Positions 50,488 through 59,875 of a stretch of 64,000 nucleotides of DNA are shown piece by piece. Position 1 is the first letter of the stretch. The number at the start of each line of letters is the position of its first letter. Source of the DNA: an uncultured Rhodospirillaceae bacterium. GTDB taxonomy: Bacteria; Pseudomonadota; Alphaproteobacteria; Reyranellales; Reyranellaceae. Location of the stretch: positions 62,001-126,000 of the forward strand of contig CAMFGZ010000007.1 in NCBI GenBank assembly GCA_945952105.1, written 5' to 3'. The notes beneath the pieces were generated by a model. It saw only the letters and a program-made list of their open reading frames with translations. It did no database searches and was not told the origin of the DNA. The translations under genes were made by a program, and so were the position numbers.

Positions 50488-51561
50488 TTACCGGCCCACC
50501 TGGCGTAAAATCGCTACGATCGCATCGATGCCGCCCGGATTGCCGTACGGCTGCTCATTGATGAACAGGGTGGGGGTGGAATTGACCCCCAGCGCCTGCC
50601 CCGACTGCACGTCGGCGATGACTTTGTCCAAAAGCCGGTCATTGGCGAGGCAGGCCTGGGCTTCGGCCTCGCCGACCCCGAGACCGGCCAGCACCGTCAT
50701 CAGTTCCGCCCCGGGGTCGGGCGCGGTCATCCACTGGACCTGCGTCCGGAAGATCGTGTCGACGGCGGCGAAGAACTTGTCCGGACCGGCGCACTCGGCC
50801 AGCAGGCTCGCGCGGGTGGCGATCGCGTCCGACGGATAATGCCGATGGACCAGCCTGAGCTTGCCGGTGTCGATCCAGTCGCGCTTCAGCACCGGCATCA
50901 CCGCGGCGTTGAAGGTCGCGCAATGCGGGCAGGTGAACGACGCGTAGTCGATCAGCACGTTGGGCGCGTCGGGCTTTCCCAGCACGTGATCGCCGGGTAG
51001 CGGTTCGAGGAATTGCCGCTGCGCCTGCGCCCGGTCGCCGAGACCCATGGCAGCGAGGGCGCCCAGGCCGCCGAGCAGGAAGCCGCGCCGGCCGGTCGCG
51101 ATGCGCGCGCCCAGCCGCGCCAGCGCCGCGCGCAGGTCGGGATCCTTCACGTCGGCGGTGCGGCGGGCCATGTCCTGCTCCACGGCGGGATCCGGCCGCT
51201 GCACCGTCGGCGCACGTGGCGGCGCCGAGATCACCCCCTGCACCAGCCGCACGTCGTCGATCACCCTGTGCCCGAAATAGGCGTTCACCCGTTCCACGAT
51301 CTGACTGCTCCTGTGCTGGACCTCGAGGGCGGCGGCGCCCGAGACCTTCAATCGCAGCGCCTTGCCGGCGCGCGCGCCGCGTCCCGCGAGAAGGGCGTCG
51401 GGCCGCGTCATTCGGGCGAGTTCCGGCCCCACGACTGCCGGCCAGTCGGCCTTCAGTCGCATCAGGGAGGCGCCTCGGCCGGCCTTGCCACCCTCGCGGG
51501 CGATGCCGGAGGTGAGCTTCTGGGCCAGACCGCCGATCGCACGGAAGCCGTTTTCGCGCAT
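50488..51561 (-). CDS. DUF721 (DciA-like) domain fused to a Tat-signal DsbA domain
   Basis: One uninterrupted frame of 357 residues. Residues 1-135 are a DUF721 domain, related to the DciA replicative helicase loader (AQKLTSGIAREG, WPAVVGPELARMTRP, LEVQHRSSQIVERVN); the tail DVKDPDLRAALARLG is a normal DUF721 ending. It runs straight into a twin-arginine signal (GRRGFLLGGLG, R158-R159) and a DsbA domain with Cys211-Pro-His-Cys214 and GVNSTPTLFIN. In related genomes these are usually two neighbouring genes. An internal ATG at 51171, preceded by GGAG, could start the DsbA part alone. The ATG at 51561 (AAAGGG just upstream) is preferred over 51615, which would overlap mutY. Confidence 0.82.
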   Translation of the reverse strand: MRENGFRAIGGLAQKLTSGIAREGGKAGRGASLMRLKADWPAVVGPELARMTRPDALLAGRGARAGKALRLKVSGAAALEVQHRSSQIVERVNAYFGHRVIDDVRLVQGVISAPPRAPTVQRPDPAVEQDMARRTADVKDPDLRAALARLGARIATGRRGFLLGGLGALAAMGLGDRAQAQRQFLEPLPGDHVLGKPDAPNVLIDYASFTCPHCATFNAAVMPVLKRDWIDTGKLRLVHRHYPSDAIATRASLLAECAGPDKFFAAVDTIFRTQVQWMTAPDPGAELMTVLAGLGVGEAEAQACLANDRLLDKVIADVQSGQALGVNSTPTLFINEQPYGNPGGIDAIVAILRQVGR

Positions 51562-51613
51562 GGACCCTTTCAAACGCCGCTCCGTATGGTAGGCCACGCC
51601 CCCTGACCTGACC

Positions 51614-52663
51614 ATGACTCACGCCGACCGCCTGCTCGCCTGGTATGATCGACATCGTCGCACCCTCCCCTGGCGCGCAGCCCCGGGCGAGCGCACGGCG
51701 CCTTATCGCGTCTGGCTGTCGGAGATCATGCTGCAGCAGACCACCGTCGCCACGGTGGGTGAATATTTCCGCCGCTTCGTCGAACGCTGGCCGACCGTCG
51801 AGGCGCTGGCCGAAGCGCCCCTCGACGACGTGCTCTCGGCCTGGGCGGGCCTGGGCTACTACGCCCGTGCCCGCAATCTCCACGCCTGCGCCCAGGCCGT
51901 CGCCACGCTCCATGGCGGCCGCTTCCCCGAGGACGAACCGGGCCTGCGATCCCTGCCCGGTGTCGGCCCCTACACGGCGGCGGCCATCCAGGCGATCGCC
52001 TTCGACCGGCCGGCCTCGGCGGTCGACGGCAATGTCGAGCGGGTGATCGCGCGGCTCTACGCGATCGAGACGCCGCTGCCCGACGCTAAGCCCGATATCC
52101 ATGTCCGCGCGGCTCGACTGGTGCCGCAGCAGCGCGCCGGCGACTACGCGCAGGCGATGATGGATCTCGGGGCCACCGTCTGCATCCCGCGCAATCCGCG
52201 CTGCGTCATCTGTCCCCTGATGCAGGGCTGCAAGGGCCGCAAGCTCGGCATCGCCGAGGAGCTGCCGCGCCGCGCGCCCAAGGCCGAGAAGCCGACGCGC
52301 CGCGGCCTCGCCTTCGTGCTGCTGCGAAAGGACGGCGCCGTGCTGTTGCGCAAGCGGCCCGCGAAGGGATTGCTCGGCGGCATGGACGAGGTGCCGTCGA
52401 GCGCGTGGCGCGAAGGCCCGTTCGTCGAAGCCTCAGCGATGACCGAGGCGCCCGTCCCGGCGCGCTGGGCGGTGATGCAGGGACTTGTGCGTCACACCTT
52501 CACGCACTTCCACCTGGAGCTCACCGTCGCCCGGGCCATCGCAACGACGGGACGTCTTGCCGAACTGGCGCCGGGCACCAGCTGGTCCGCGCTCGACAAG
52601 CTCGACGAGCGCGCCCTGCCCACGGTCATGCGCAAGGTGATCGAGCACGCCGTGAAGGGTTAG
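51614..52663 (+). CDS. mutY: A/G-specific adenine glycosylase
   Basis: Removes adenine mispaired with 8-oxoguanine. Catalytic Glu37 (WLSEIMLQQT) and Asp138 (AVDGNVERV) sit at the same numbers as in E. coli MutY. The helix-hairpin-helix is LPGVGPYTAAAI. The [4Fe-4S] ligands are Cys190, 197, 200 and 206 (C-X6-C-X2-C-X5-C). The C-terminal Nudix-like 8-oxoG-recognition domain spans about 235-345. Divergent from the fusion gene. Confidence 0.97.
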   Translation: MTHADRLLAWYDRHRRTLPWRAAPGERTAPYRVWLSEIMLQQTTVATVGEYFRRFVERWPTVEALAEAPLDDVLSAWAGLGYYARARNLHACAQAVATLHGGRFPEDEPGLRSLPGVGPYTAAAIQAIAFDRPASAVDGNVERVIARLYAIETPLPDAKPDIHVRAARLVPQQRAGDYAQAMMDLGATVCIPRNPRCVICPLMQGCKGRKLGIAEELPRRAPKAEKPTRRGLAFVLLRKDGAVLLRKRPAKGLLGGMDEVPSSAWREGPFVEASAMTEAPVPARWAVMQGLVRHTFTHFHLELTVARAIATTGRLAELAPGTSWSALDKLDERALPTVMRKVIEHAVKG

Positions 52664-52680
52664 AGGCAGACGTTCGCAAC

Positions 52681-52754
52681 GGAGCGCGCAACTCCAGTTG
52701 CGCTCATGTCTTGCTGATCGACGAAGCCTGAGCGCAACTGGAGTTGCGCGCTCC
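52681..52754. repeat. Perfect 26-bp inverted repeat, ACTCCAGT family
   Basis: Left arm 52681-52706 and right arm 52729-52754 are exact reverse complements with a 22-nt loop. The core GCGCGCAACTCCAGTTGCGC parallels GCGCGCCACTCCAGTGGCGC of the 27028-27084 repeat, where paired substitutions keep the pairing. It fills most of the 108-bp gap between the convergent mutY and ccrM genes and may act as a bidirectional terminator or be a REP-like element. Confidence 0.85.
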
Positions 52755-52771
52755 ATCAATTCGATCGTGCG

Positions 52772-53959
<1,188 letters not shown>

Positions 53960-54010
53960 GAAAAATCCACGGCCGACCACTATAACTGGAGCGAGACATG
54001 GCAGGGCGGC

Positions 54011-55669
54011 ATGAACGGGACCTCCTCTTTCGCGAACCACGAGTTCAGAGCCGGGCTGAGACGCCGCGAGGCACTGGGCGGAGCGATGGCCGGCGGACTC
54101 GCGCTTTCGGGGCTTCCGATGCCGGCAGGAGCAGCTTCCGGCGTGCGCAGTCTCACGTCTCACGACCAACTGCGCACGACTTACGACCATGTGATCGTCG
54201 GCGCCGGATCGGCGGGCTGCGTGCTGGCGCACCGGCTGGGACACGCCGGACGGCGGGTGCTCGTGATCGAGGCGGGCCTGCGGGCGACCCTCCCGGCCGT
54301 CGCGACTCCGCCGGCCTGGCCCAGCCTCCAGGAGAGCGCGCTGGACTGGCGATACATGACGACGCCGCAACCCGGACTGGGCGGCCGTGCCATCACCTGC
54401 CCGCGCGGCAAGGCGATCGGCGGATCGAGCATCATCAATGCCCTGGCCTACCAGCGCGGCCATGCGGCGGCCTACGACCGCTGGCCGGCCGGCTGGCGCC
54501 ATGCCGACCTGCTGCCCTACTTCAAACGTGCCGAAACCTTCTCGGGCGGCGCCAATGCCTGGCGGGGCGGCGAAGGTCCCCTTCACGTCCTCTCGCTCGC
54601 CGACGTCATGGACCGCACGCCGGTTGCCGAGGCGTTCATGGCGGCGGCGCAGCAATCGGGCTTCCCGATGACGCCCGACATCGGCGGGGAACACACGACC
54701 GGCGTGGGCTGGAACCAGCTCAGCATCGCGGGCCATGCGCGCGCCGATGCCGCGACGGCCTACCTGGACAGTCTCGCGAACGATCCCGGAGAGGCACCGG
54801 TCGATCTGCTGGCCGGCGTGCAGGTGCTCGGCTTCGAGGTCGAGCGCAGCCGATGCCTTGGCGTACGTCTGCCCGGCGGCATCGTGCGGCCCGAGGGCGA
54901 CGTGCTGCTCTGCGCCGGGGCGATCGACTCGCCGCGCCTGCTGATGCTGTCGGGCATCGGCCCGGCCGACGAGTTGCGCGCGATGGGCATTGCGAGCGCC
55001 GTCGACCTGCCGGACGTCGGCCGCCATCTGGAGGATCATCCGCTGCTGGCCGGCGTGGCCTATCAGGCACGCCGCCCGGTGCCGGCCTCGCACTACAATC
55101 ACTGCGACTCGCTGCTCTACGTGCCGCAAGCCACGCCCGGGCAGAGTCCCGATATTCTCGTCATGTGCCTGTCGGTGCCGTTCGTGCGCCCGACCGTCGG
55201 CCCCTTGTCCGCGCCGGCCTATGTCCTCGTGCCCTGCCATCTGCAGCCGCGCAGCCGCGGCAGCGTAAGGCTCGCCTCCAGCGATCCAAGAGCCGCGGCG
55301 ATCATCGATCCGCACTACTTGTCGGAGCCCGACGACATCGCCGTGCTGGCGAGAGGCGTCGAGATCGCGCGTGAGATCGGCGCCGCGAAAGCCTTCGATG
55401 ACTGGCGCGCGAAGGAGGTCTATCCCGGGCCGGCGTGGACGACCGAAGCCGGCCGCACCGACTTCGTCCGCCGCGCAACCGACTCGTTCCACCATCCCGT
55501 CGGCACCTGCCGCATCGGCGCCGTCGTCGACGACGTCCTGCGCGTGAAAGGTGTCGAAGGCTTGCGCGTCATCGACGCATCGGTCCTGCCCGGCCTGCCG
55601 GCAGCGATGAGCAACGCTGCCGTGACCGCAGTCGCCGAGAAAGCGAGCGACCTCATCCTGGCGGGATAG
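54011..55669 (+). CDS. GMC-family FAD oxidoreductase with Tat-like signal
   Basis: Glucose-methanol-choline-type flavoprotein of 552 residues. The N-terminus has LRRREALGGAMAGGLALSG (16-34), a twin-arginine-like signal ending near AGAAS, so export is likely. The FAD motif VGAGSAG is at 63-69, followed by GGSSIINALAYQRG. The C-terminal HHPVGTCRIG carries the active-site His, and DASVLPGLPAAMSNAAV is typical. It would oxidise an alcohol or aldehyde; the substrate and electron acceptor are unknown. The nearest upstream gene is the divergent ccrM. Confidence 0.88.
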   Translation: MNGTSSFANHEFRAGLRRREALGGAMAGGLALSGLPMPAGAASGVRSLTSHDQLRTTYDHVIVGAGSAGCVLAHRLGHAGRRVLVIEAGLRATLPAVATPPAWPSLQESALDWRYMTTPQPGLGGRAITCPRGKAIGGSSIINALAYQRGHAAAYDRWPAGWRHADLLPYFKRAETFSGGANAWRGGEGPLHVLSLADVMDRTPVAEAFMAAAQQSGFPMTPDIGGEHTTGVGWNQLSIAGHARADAATAYLDSLANDPGEAPVDLLAGVQVLGFEVERSRCLGVRLPGGIVRPEGDVLLCAGAIDSPRLLMLSGIGPADELRAMGIASAVDLPDVGRHLEDHPLLAGVAYQARRPVPASHYNHCDSLLYVPQATPGQSPDILVMCLSVPFVRPTVGPLSAPAYVLVPCHLQPRSRGSVRLASSDPRAAAIIDPHYLSEPDDIAVLARGVEIAREIGAAKAFDDWRAKEVYPGPAWTTEAGRTDFVRRATDSFHHPVGTCRIGAVVDDVLRVKGVEGLRVIDASVLPGLPAAMSNAAVTAVAEKASDLILAG

Positions 55670-55676
55670 ACGAGAC

Positions 55677-56021
55677 CTATGTCGCCCGGCGTCGGAACAA
55701 CAGGGCGACGATCACTCCGCCCAACACGGACGCGAGGACCATCAGCGCGAACAAGCCGACGGCGGCCCATATGGCGTAGGTCTCAGCCCTGGTGCCGGCT
55801 TCCTCGTACTTCTTCTCGACCAACCCCCGCAATTCGCCGACTTGTGCGGCGATCTCGCCGCGCACCGCCTTGAGTTCGGACGCCATCTCACGGGCGCGCT
55901 CGACGCCGGCCTCCTTGCCCTTCTCGATCGCTTCCCTCGGCGACGAAGGCTGCTGGGCCGATACGGCACCAGCCGTCACGAGGCCGAGAGCCAGGATCAG
56001 CAACAGGCAAAGTCTGAACAT
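55677..56021 (-). CDS. Small exported coiled-coil membrane protein, unknown
   Basis: A 114-residue protein. A signal peptide ends near residue 22 (AGAVSAQ-Q). A helical, charged stretch (about 30-75, REAIEKGKEAGVERARE onward) is likely to be a coiled coil. A C-terminal membrane helix (about 85-108, AAVGLFALMVLASVLGGVIVALLF) ends in basic residues, so the middle would lie in the periplasm. The ATG at 56021 has an AAGGAG site 7 nt upstream. Family not recognised. It follows the glutathione-transferase gene by 16 bp. Confidence 0.65.
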   Translation of the reverse strand: MFRLCLLLILALGLVTAGAVSAQQPSSPREAIEKGKEAGVERAREMASELKAVRGEIAAQVGELRGLVEKKYEEAGTRAETYAIWAAVGLFALMVLASVLGGVIVALLFRRRAT

Positions 56022-56037
56022 GGCGCGGCTCCTTCTC

Positions 56038-56664
56038 TCAGGCGAACTCCTGGGCGATTGCCTTCTGCACGGCCGGCCGCTCCGACATGCGACGGCGATG
56101 GTCGACCACGCGCGGAATGCGGGCGAGGTCGACGCCGTCCTTCTCCAGCCACTGGGCAAGGGTGAAGAGATACGGATCGCAGATCGTGTACTGCTCGCCC
56201 ATCACCCAAGGTCCCTTCAGCATGTCGCGCTCGATCAGTTCGAAGGCGCCGCCGACCGATTCCGGAACTTTGCGCTTCATCGCGGCGATCGAATGAGCGT
56301 CATCGGCATCGACCCACCTGTGGCCGCGCATGCGATGGGCGTGCGCCACGTGCACATGCGAGCAGAGATAGGAGTTGAACGACTGCACCTGCGCGAAGGC
56401 GAAGGGGTCGTCCGTCGGCACGAGCCGCGACGCCGGAAAACTCTGCGCGACATAAACCAGCATGGCAGGCGTCTCGGTGAGGATGCCGCGCCCGGTCACG
56501 AGCGCCGGCACCCGCCCCTTCGGATTGATCTTCAGGAAGCCGGGTGACTTCTGCTGCTCCTTCGCGAAGTCGATGCGCTCCGTCGAATAGTCCGCGCCGA
56601 CTTCCTCCAGCAGGATGTGCGTGGCGAGCGCGCAGGAACCTGCCGCATAGTAGAGTTTGAGCAT
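56038..56664 (-). CDS. Glutathione S-transferase family protein
   Basis: Soluble protein of 208 residues. The N-terminal thioredoxin-like domain holds LYYAAGSCALATHILLEE (the SCA turn is typical of beta-class enzymes), INPKGRVPAL (cis-Pro) and the GSH-binding LTETPAMLVYVA. The C-terminal all-helical domain follows. Likely roles are detoxification or thiol exchange; the substrate is unknown. It sits in a minus-strand run rnhB-VOC-GST. Confidence 0.88.
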   Translation of the reverse strand: MLKLYYAAGSCALATHILLEEVGADYSTERIDFAKEQQKSPGFLKINPKGRVPALVTGRGILTETPAMLVYVAQSFPASRLVPTDDPFAFAQVQSFNSYLCSHVHVAHAHRMRGHRWVDADDAHSIAAMKRKVPESVGGAFELIERDMLKGPWVMGEQYTICDPYLFTLAQWLEKDGVDLARIPRVVDHRRRMSERPAVQKAIAQEFA

Positions 56665-56697
56665 GACCGTCTTCCTCTCGATGGACCGCTCGCGCGC

Positions 56698-57093
56698 TCA
56701 CACTTCGGCGTAGATTTCGATGACGTTGCCTTCCGTGTCACGGAAGAACAGCGCGCGATGGCCCCAGGCCGGGATGTCGCGCGGCGGCCCCATCGTTGCA
56801 ACCCCCTGGGCCGCCAGCTCGGCCAGGCATTCGTCGATCTCGGGCGGCGAGACGCGAAAGGCGAGCTGCACCGCTGCCGAGCCGGAAGCGGCACCGGGCC
56901 CGTCCTGAAAGGCGCCTTCGAGGGTGCGCGGCCGCAGGCACAGCAACCCCGATCCGACATGGAAGCTCACCCAGCGCGGCGTCTCGCGCTCGACGCGTAA
57001 CTTCATCACGTCGAGATAGAAGCGCTTCGCGCGCGCCATGTCCTCGCAAAGCAGCACGACATAGTCGAGGTTGCGGATGGATCCGAGCCCCAT
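56698..57093 (-). CDS. VOC-fold (glyoxalase/bleomycin-resistance) protein
   Basis: A 131-residue single-domain vicinal-oxygen-chelate protein. LDYVVLLCEDMARAKRFY opens the first beta-alpha-beta module and the end RALFFRDTEGNVIEIYAEV is the classic closing motif with the metal-ligand Glu. Function could be dioxygenase, lyase or resistance; not resolvable. It is 2 bp after rnhB and upstream of the GST gene. Confidence 0.85.
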   Translation of the reverse strand: MGLGSIRNLDYVVLLCEDMARAKRFYLDVMKLRVERETPRWVSFHVGSGLLCLRPRTLEGAFQDGPGAASGSAAVQLAFRVSPPEIDECLAELAAQGVATMGPPRDIPAWGHRALFFRDTEGNVIEIYAEV

Positions 57094-57095
57094 CG

Positions 57096-57704
57096 TCAGA
57101 CCAGGCGAGTCACGGGCGCGAAGCTGCGCCGGTGATGGGGCGTGGGGCCGAGCAGCGACAGCGCTTCGAGATGCTGCTGGCTGCCGTAGCCGCGGTTGGT
57201 CTCCCAGCCGTAGCCGGGATAGGTCAGCGCGAGCGTGTGCATGTAGCGGTCGCGCGTCACCTTGGCGAAGATCGAGGCCGCGGCGATCGAATAGGAATGC
57301 GCGTCGCCGCCCACGATGGTCTCGGCGCGGCAGCCCAATTGCGGCGGGACGCGATTGCCGTCGATCAGTACGACCTCCGGCCGCTCCGCGAGCGCCTGCA
57401 CGGCGCGGCGCATGGCAAGATAGGTCGCCTGCAGAATGTTGATGCGGTCGATCTCCTCGACGCTCGCCTCGGCCACGGCAAACTGCACCACGCCCGACGC
57501 GATCATGGCCTCGTAGGCCTCCTCGCGCTGTTCGAGCGTCAGCTTCTTGGAATCGTCGATCATGCGCAGCAGCTTGCGCGCCGCCCGTGCACGGTCGATC
57601 ACCGCGACGGCGGCAACCACCGGACCGGCCAGCGGCCCGCGCCCGACTTCATCGACCCCAGCGACGCGGCCCTCACAGCGCAATTCGTATCGAAAGCTCG
57701 GCAT
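57096..57704 (-). CDS. rnhB: Ribonuclease HII
   Basis: Cleaves RNA in RNA-DNA hybrids and at single ribonucleotides. Asp18 and Glu19 in VDEVGRGPLAGPV and the later VLIDGN Asp are the catalytic acids. DDSKKL and ASIFAKVTRDRYM are conserved. The ATG at 57704 gives 202 residues starting in the normal place; an ATG at 57743 would add 13 residues and overlap the divergent nucleotidyltransferase gene. Genes for RNase HII and CcrM are often adjacent in alphaproteobacteria; here five genes separate them. Confidence 0.95.
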   Translation of the reverse strand: MPSFRYELRCEGRVAGVDEVGRGPLAGPVVAAVAVIDRARAARKLLRMIDDSKKLTLEQREEAYEAMIASGVVQFAVAEASVEEIDRINILQATYLAMRRAVQALAERPEVVLIDGNRVPPQLGCRAETIVGGDAHSYSIAAASIFAKVTRDRYMHTLALTYPGYGWETNRGYGSQQHLEALSLLGPTPHHRRSFAPVTRLV

Positions 57705-57734
57705 ATCCCCTGCGGCCGCCGCTACACTGCGGCG

Positions 57735-58286
57735 ATGTCCCAAAGTTCAGCGATCGCCGGCATCATCGCGCAAGATCCTGTGGCTATGAAACAGTTACGT
57801 GCGGTCCGCGAGCTCAGCCTGCCGGACTGGTGCATTGCCGCAGGATTCGTGCGCAACCGGGTCTGGGACCATCTCCACGGCATCGTTCCGCCGCGCGCGC
57901 CTGTGGATATCGACGTCCTCTACTTCGAGGTCGGCGACATCTCGCCGGAAACCGAAGCGGAATTCGAACGCCGGCTCGACGCGCTGCTGCCCGGCCTGCC
58001 CTGGCAGGTGCGCAACCAGGCCCGCATGCATGTCTGGAAGGACGTGCCACAGCATCGCGACACCGCCGACGCCATGACCTTCTGGCTGGAGACGGTGACA
58101 GGGATCGGCGTGCGCCTGGAACCCGACGACACGCTCAGCGTGATCGCCCCGCTCGGCACCGACGATCTGCTCGGCCTGCGCTGCCGTCCCACGCCTTTCG
58201 GCCGCACGAGGCGGCACGAATACGATGCCCGCGTCGAGGCCAAGCGCTGGCGCGAACTGTGGCCCAAGGTGATTTTCCTCGACTAG
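57735..58286 (+). CDS. Nucleotidyltransferase-fold family protein (COG3575-like)
   Basis: A 183-residue protein that resembles the PF06042 group of nucleotidyltransferases. WCIAAGFVRNRVWD (GG/S-x-x-R/N-type active-site entry) and PVDIDVLYFE with two Asp for metal binding match the family, as does FGRTRRHEYDARVEAKRW near the end. No biochemical role is known to me. Divergent from rnhB (30 bp apart) and followed by the transporter gene after 12 bp. Confidence 0.82.
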   Translation: MSQSSAIAGIIAQDPVAMKQLRAVRELSLPDWCIAAGFVRNRVWDHLHGIVPPRAPVDIDVLYFEVGDISPETEAEFERRLDALLPGLPWQVRNQARMHVWKDVPQHRDTADAMTFWLETVTGIGVRLEPDDTLSVIAPLGTDDLLGLRCRPTPFGRTRRHEYDARVEAKRWRELWPKVIFLD

Positions 58287-58298
58287 GCTTCGCTGACG

Positions 58299-59216
58299 AT
58301 GATCGCCGCCTTCCTGCCCCTCGCCGCCATTGCGTTTCTGGGTGCCCTGCTCCGCCACTTCATTCCCGGCATGGAGCAGACGCGCCAGTCGATGAACAAG
58401 CTGGTTCTCTACGTCTTCCTGCCCGCCCTTGTATTCCGGACGGTGATGGACGGCACGCTGAGCCGCCTTTTCCTCGAGATCCCGGCGCTGGCGGCGATCG
58501 GCACATTGTCCTGCCTGGCCGTGAGCTTCCTGGTGTTCCACTTCCTGCCAATCCCCGGGCCGACCAAGGGCGCGATGATGCTGGGCGCGGCCTTCGGCAA
58601 CGTCACCTATCTCGGCCTGCCGGTGCTGCTCGGCATCTTCCCCGGGCAGGCCGACCAGGTCTCCGAGGTGTCGGTCCTCTTCGAGGTCACCAAGTCGTCG
58701 CTCAACCTCACGCTGGGGGCGATGATCGCCATCGGCTACGGCAGCCAGGAACCGATCACCTTCCGCCGCACGGCGTACGAGGCGCTGAAACTGCCGCCGC
58801 TCTGGGCGCTGCTCGTCGCGATCCTGTGGAAATCGTCGGGCATCCCCTGCCCCGCCATGGTCATGGACACCGCCTCGATCCTCGCCGTGGCGGTGAGCGG
58901 CATCATGATGCTGTCGCTCGGCATGGCATTGCGCTTCTCCGCGACCCGGCTCATGGCTCTGGCGATCCCCGTATCGGCGATCAAGCTCGCCTTCGCGCCG
59001 CTCGTCGTCTCCCTGGCCGTCGGACCGATCGGCGTGAGCGGCGTCTACAGCAACGCCGCCATCCTCGAAGCCGCGATGCCGAGCCAGCTCCTGTCCTTCA
59101 TCATCGCCGGCAAGTTCAAGCTCGACGAGGAGACGCTGGCCTTCGTCATCATGGTCGACACGGTGCTGGCCTTCGTGACCTTGCCGATCGTGCGGACGCT
59201 GCTACTCGCGAGCTGA
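58299..59216 (+). CDS. AEC (auxin efflux carrier) family transporter
   Basis: A 305-residue membrane protein with about eight to ten helices. NKLVLYVFLPALVFRTV and GAAFGNVTYLGLPVL are the signature segments, with AAILEAAMPSQLLSFIIA near the C-terminus. The family exports or imports carboxylates, amino acids or signalling molecules; the substrate is unknown. It converges with a glutathione-transferase gene, 14 bp apart. Confidence 0.87.
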   Translation: MIAAFLPLAAIAFLGALLRHFIPGMEQTRQSMNKLVLYVFLPALVFRTVMDGTLSRLFLEIPALAAIGTLSCLAVSFLVFHFLPIPGPTKGAMMLGAAFGNVTYLGLPVLLGIFPGQADQVSEVSVLFEVTKSSLNLTLGAMIAIGYGSQEPITFRRTAYEALKLPPLWALLVAILWKSSGIPCPAMVMDTASILAVAVSGIMMLSLGMALRFSATRLMALAIPVSAIKLAFAPLVVSLAVGPIGVSGVYSNAAILEAAMPSQLLSFIIAGKFKLDEETLAFVIMVDTVLAFVTLPIVRTLLLAS

Positions 59217-59230
59217 CCGGGCTTGCCCCG

Positions 59231-59863
59231 TCAGCTCGACGGGGCCATGGAGGCCATCAGCTTCGCCCCCTGTTCCTGCGCCCGGACGGACGCCGGACGT
59301 GCGATATGGCGTGCGGCATAGGCCTCGAACACAGGCCGCTTCTCGATGCCCCCGAACATCATGCCCCAGTGCAGGAACGACGCCATGTAGAGATCGGCCG
59401 CGGTGAAATGGCCGGCGGCGAGGGTTGGTCGTTCCGCGATCGCCTGGGCCACCGTCTCCAGGGTGCGTTCGTAAGAGCCGTAGCCGAACATCACCTGCAG
59501 CTTGGGCGTATCGGGAGTCCAGCCGGCCGCCCTGTCCGCCAGGGCCGGCTCGCAGCAACCGGCGACGAAGAACAGCCAGCGATAATAGGCGCCGCGTTCG
59601 CCGGGCGGCGGAGCGAGCTTCGCCTCGGGAAACAGGTCGGCGAGGTAGCAGAGGATGGCCGCGCTCTCCGTGACGACGGTGTCGCGGTGGCGGATCGCCG
59701 GCACCTTGCCCATCGGATTGATGGCGAGATACTCGGGCGACTTCATGTCGGGGCCGAACTGCTTCACCTCGATCCGGTAGGGGCAGCCGATCTCCTCCAG
59801 CATCCAGTGGATCATCGCGCCGCGCGACTGCGGATGGGTAAACAGGATCAATTCGTCGGCCAT
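59231..59863 (-). CDS. Glutathione S-transferase family protein
   Basis: A 210-residue protein with an N-terminal thioredoxin-like domain (LFTHPQSRGAMIHWMLEE, NPMGKVPAI with the cis-Pro, VVTESAAILCYLADLFPEA) and a helical C-terminal domain (TAADLYMASFLHWG). The first motif has Ser (QSRGAM), the likely glutathione-activating residue. Not closely similar to the GST at 56038. It follows the radical SAM gene by 12 bp. Confidence 0.88.
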   Translation of the reverse strand: MADELILFTHPQSRGAMIHWMLEEIGCPYRIEVKQFGPDMKSPEYLAINPMGKVPAIRHRDTVVTESAAILCYLADLFPEAKLAPPPGERGAYYRWLFFVAGCCEPALADRAAGWTPDTPKLQVMFGYGSYERTLETVAQAIAERPTLAAGHFTAADLYMASFLHWGMMFGGIEKRPVFEAYAARHIARPASVRAQEQGAKLMASMAPSS

Positions 59864-59875
59864 GACTTCACTCCT

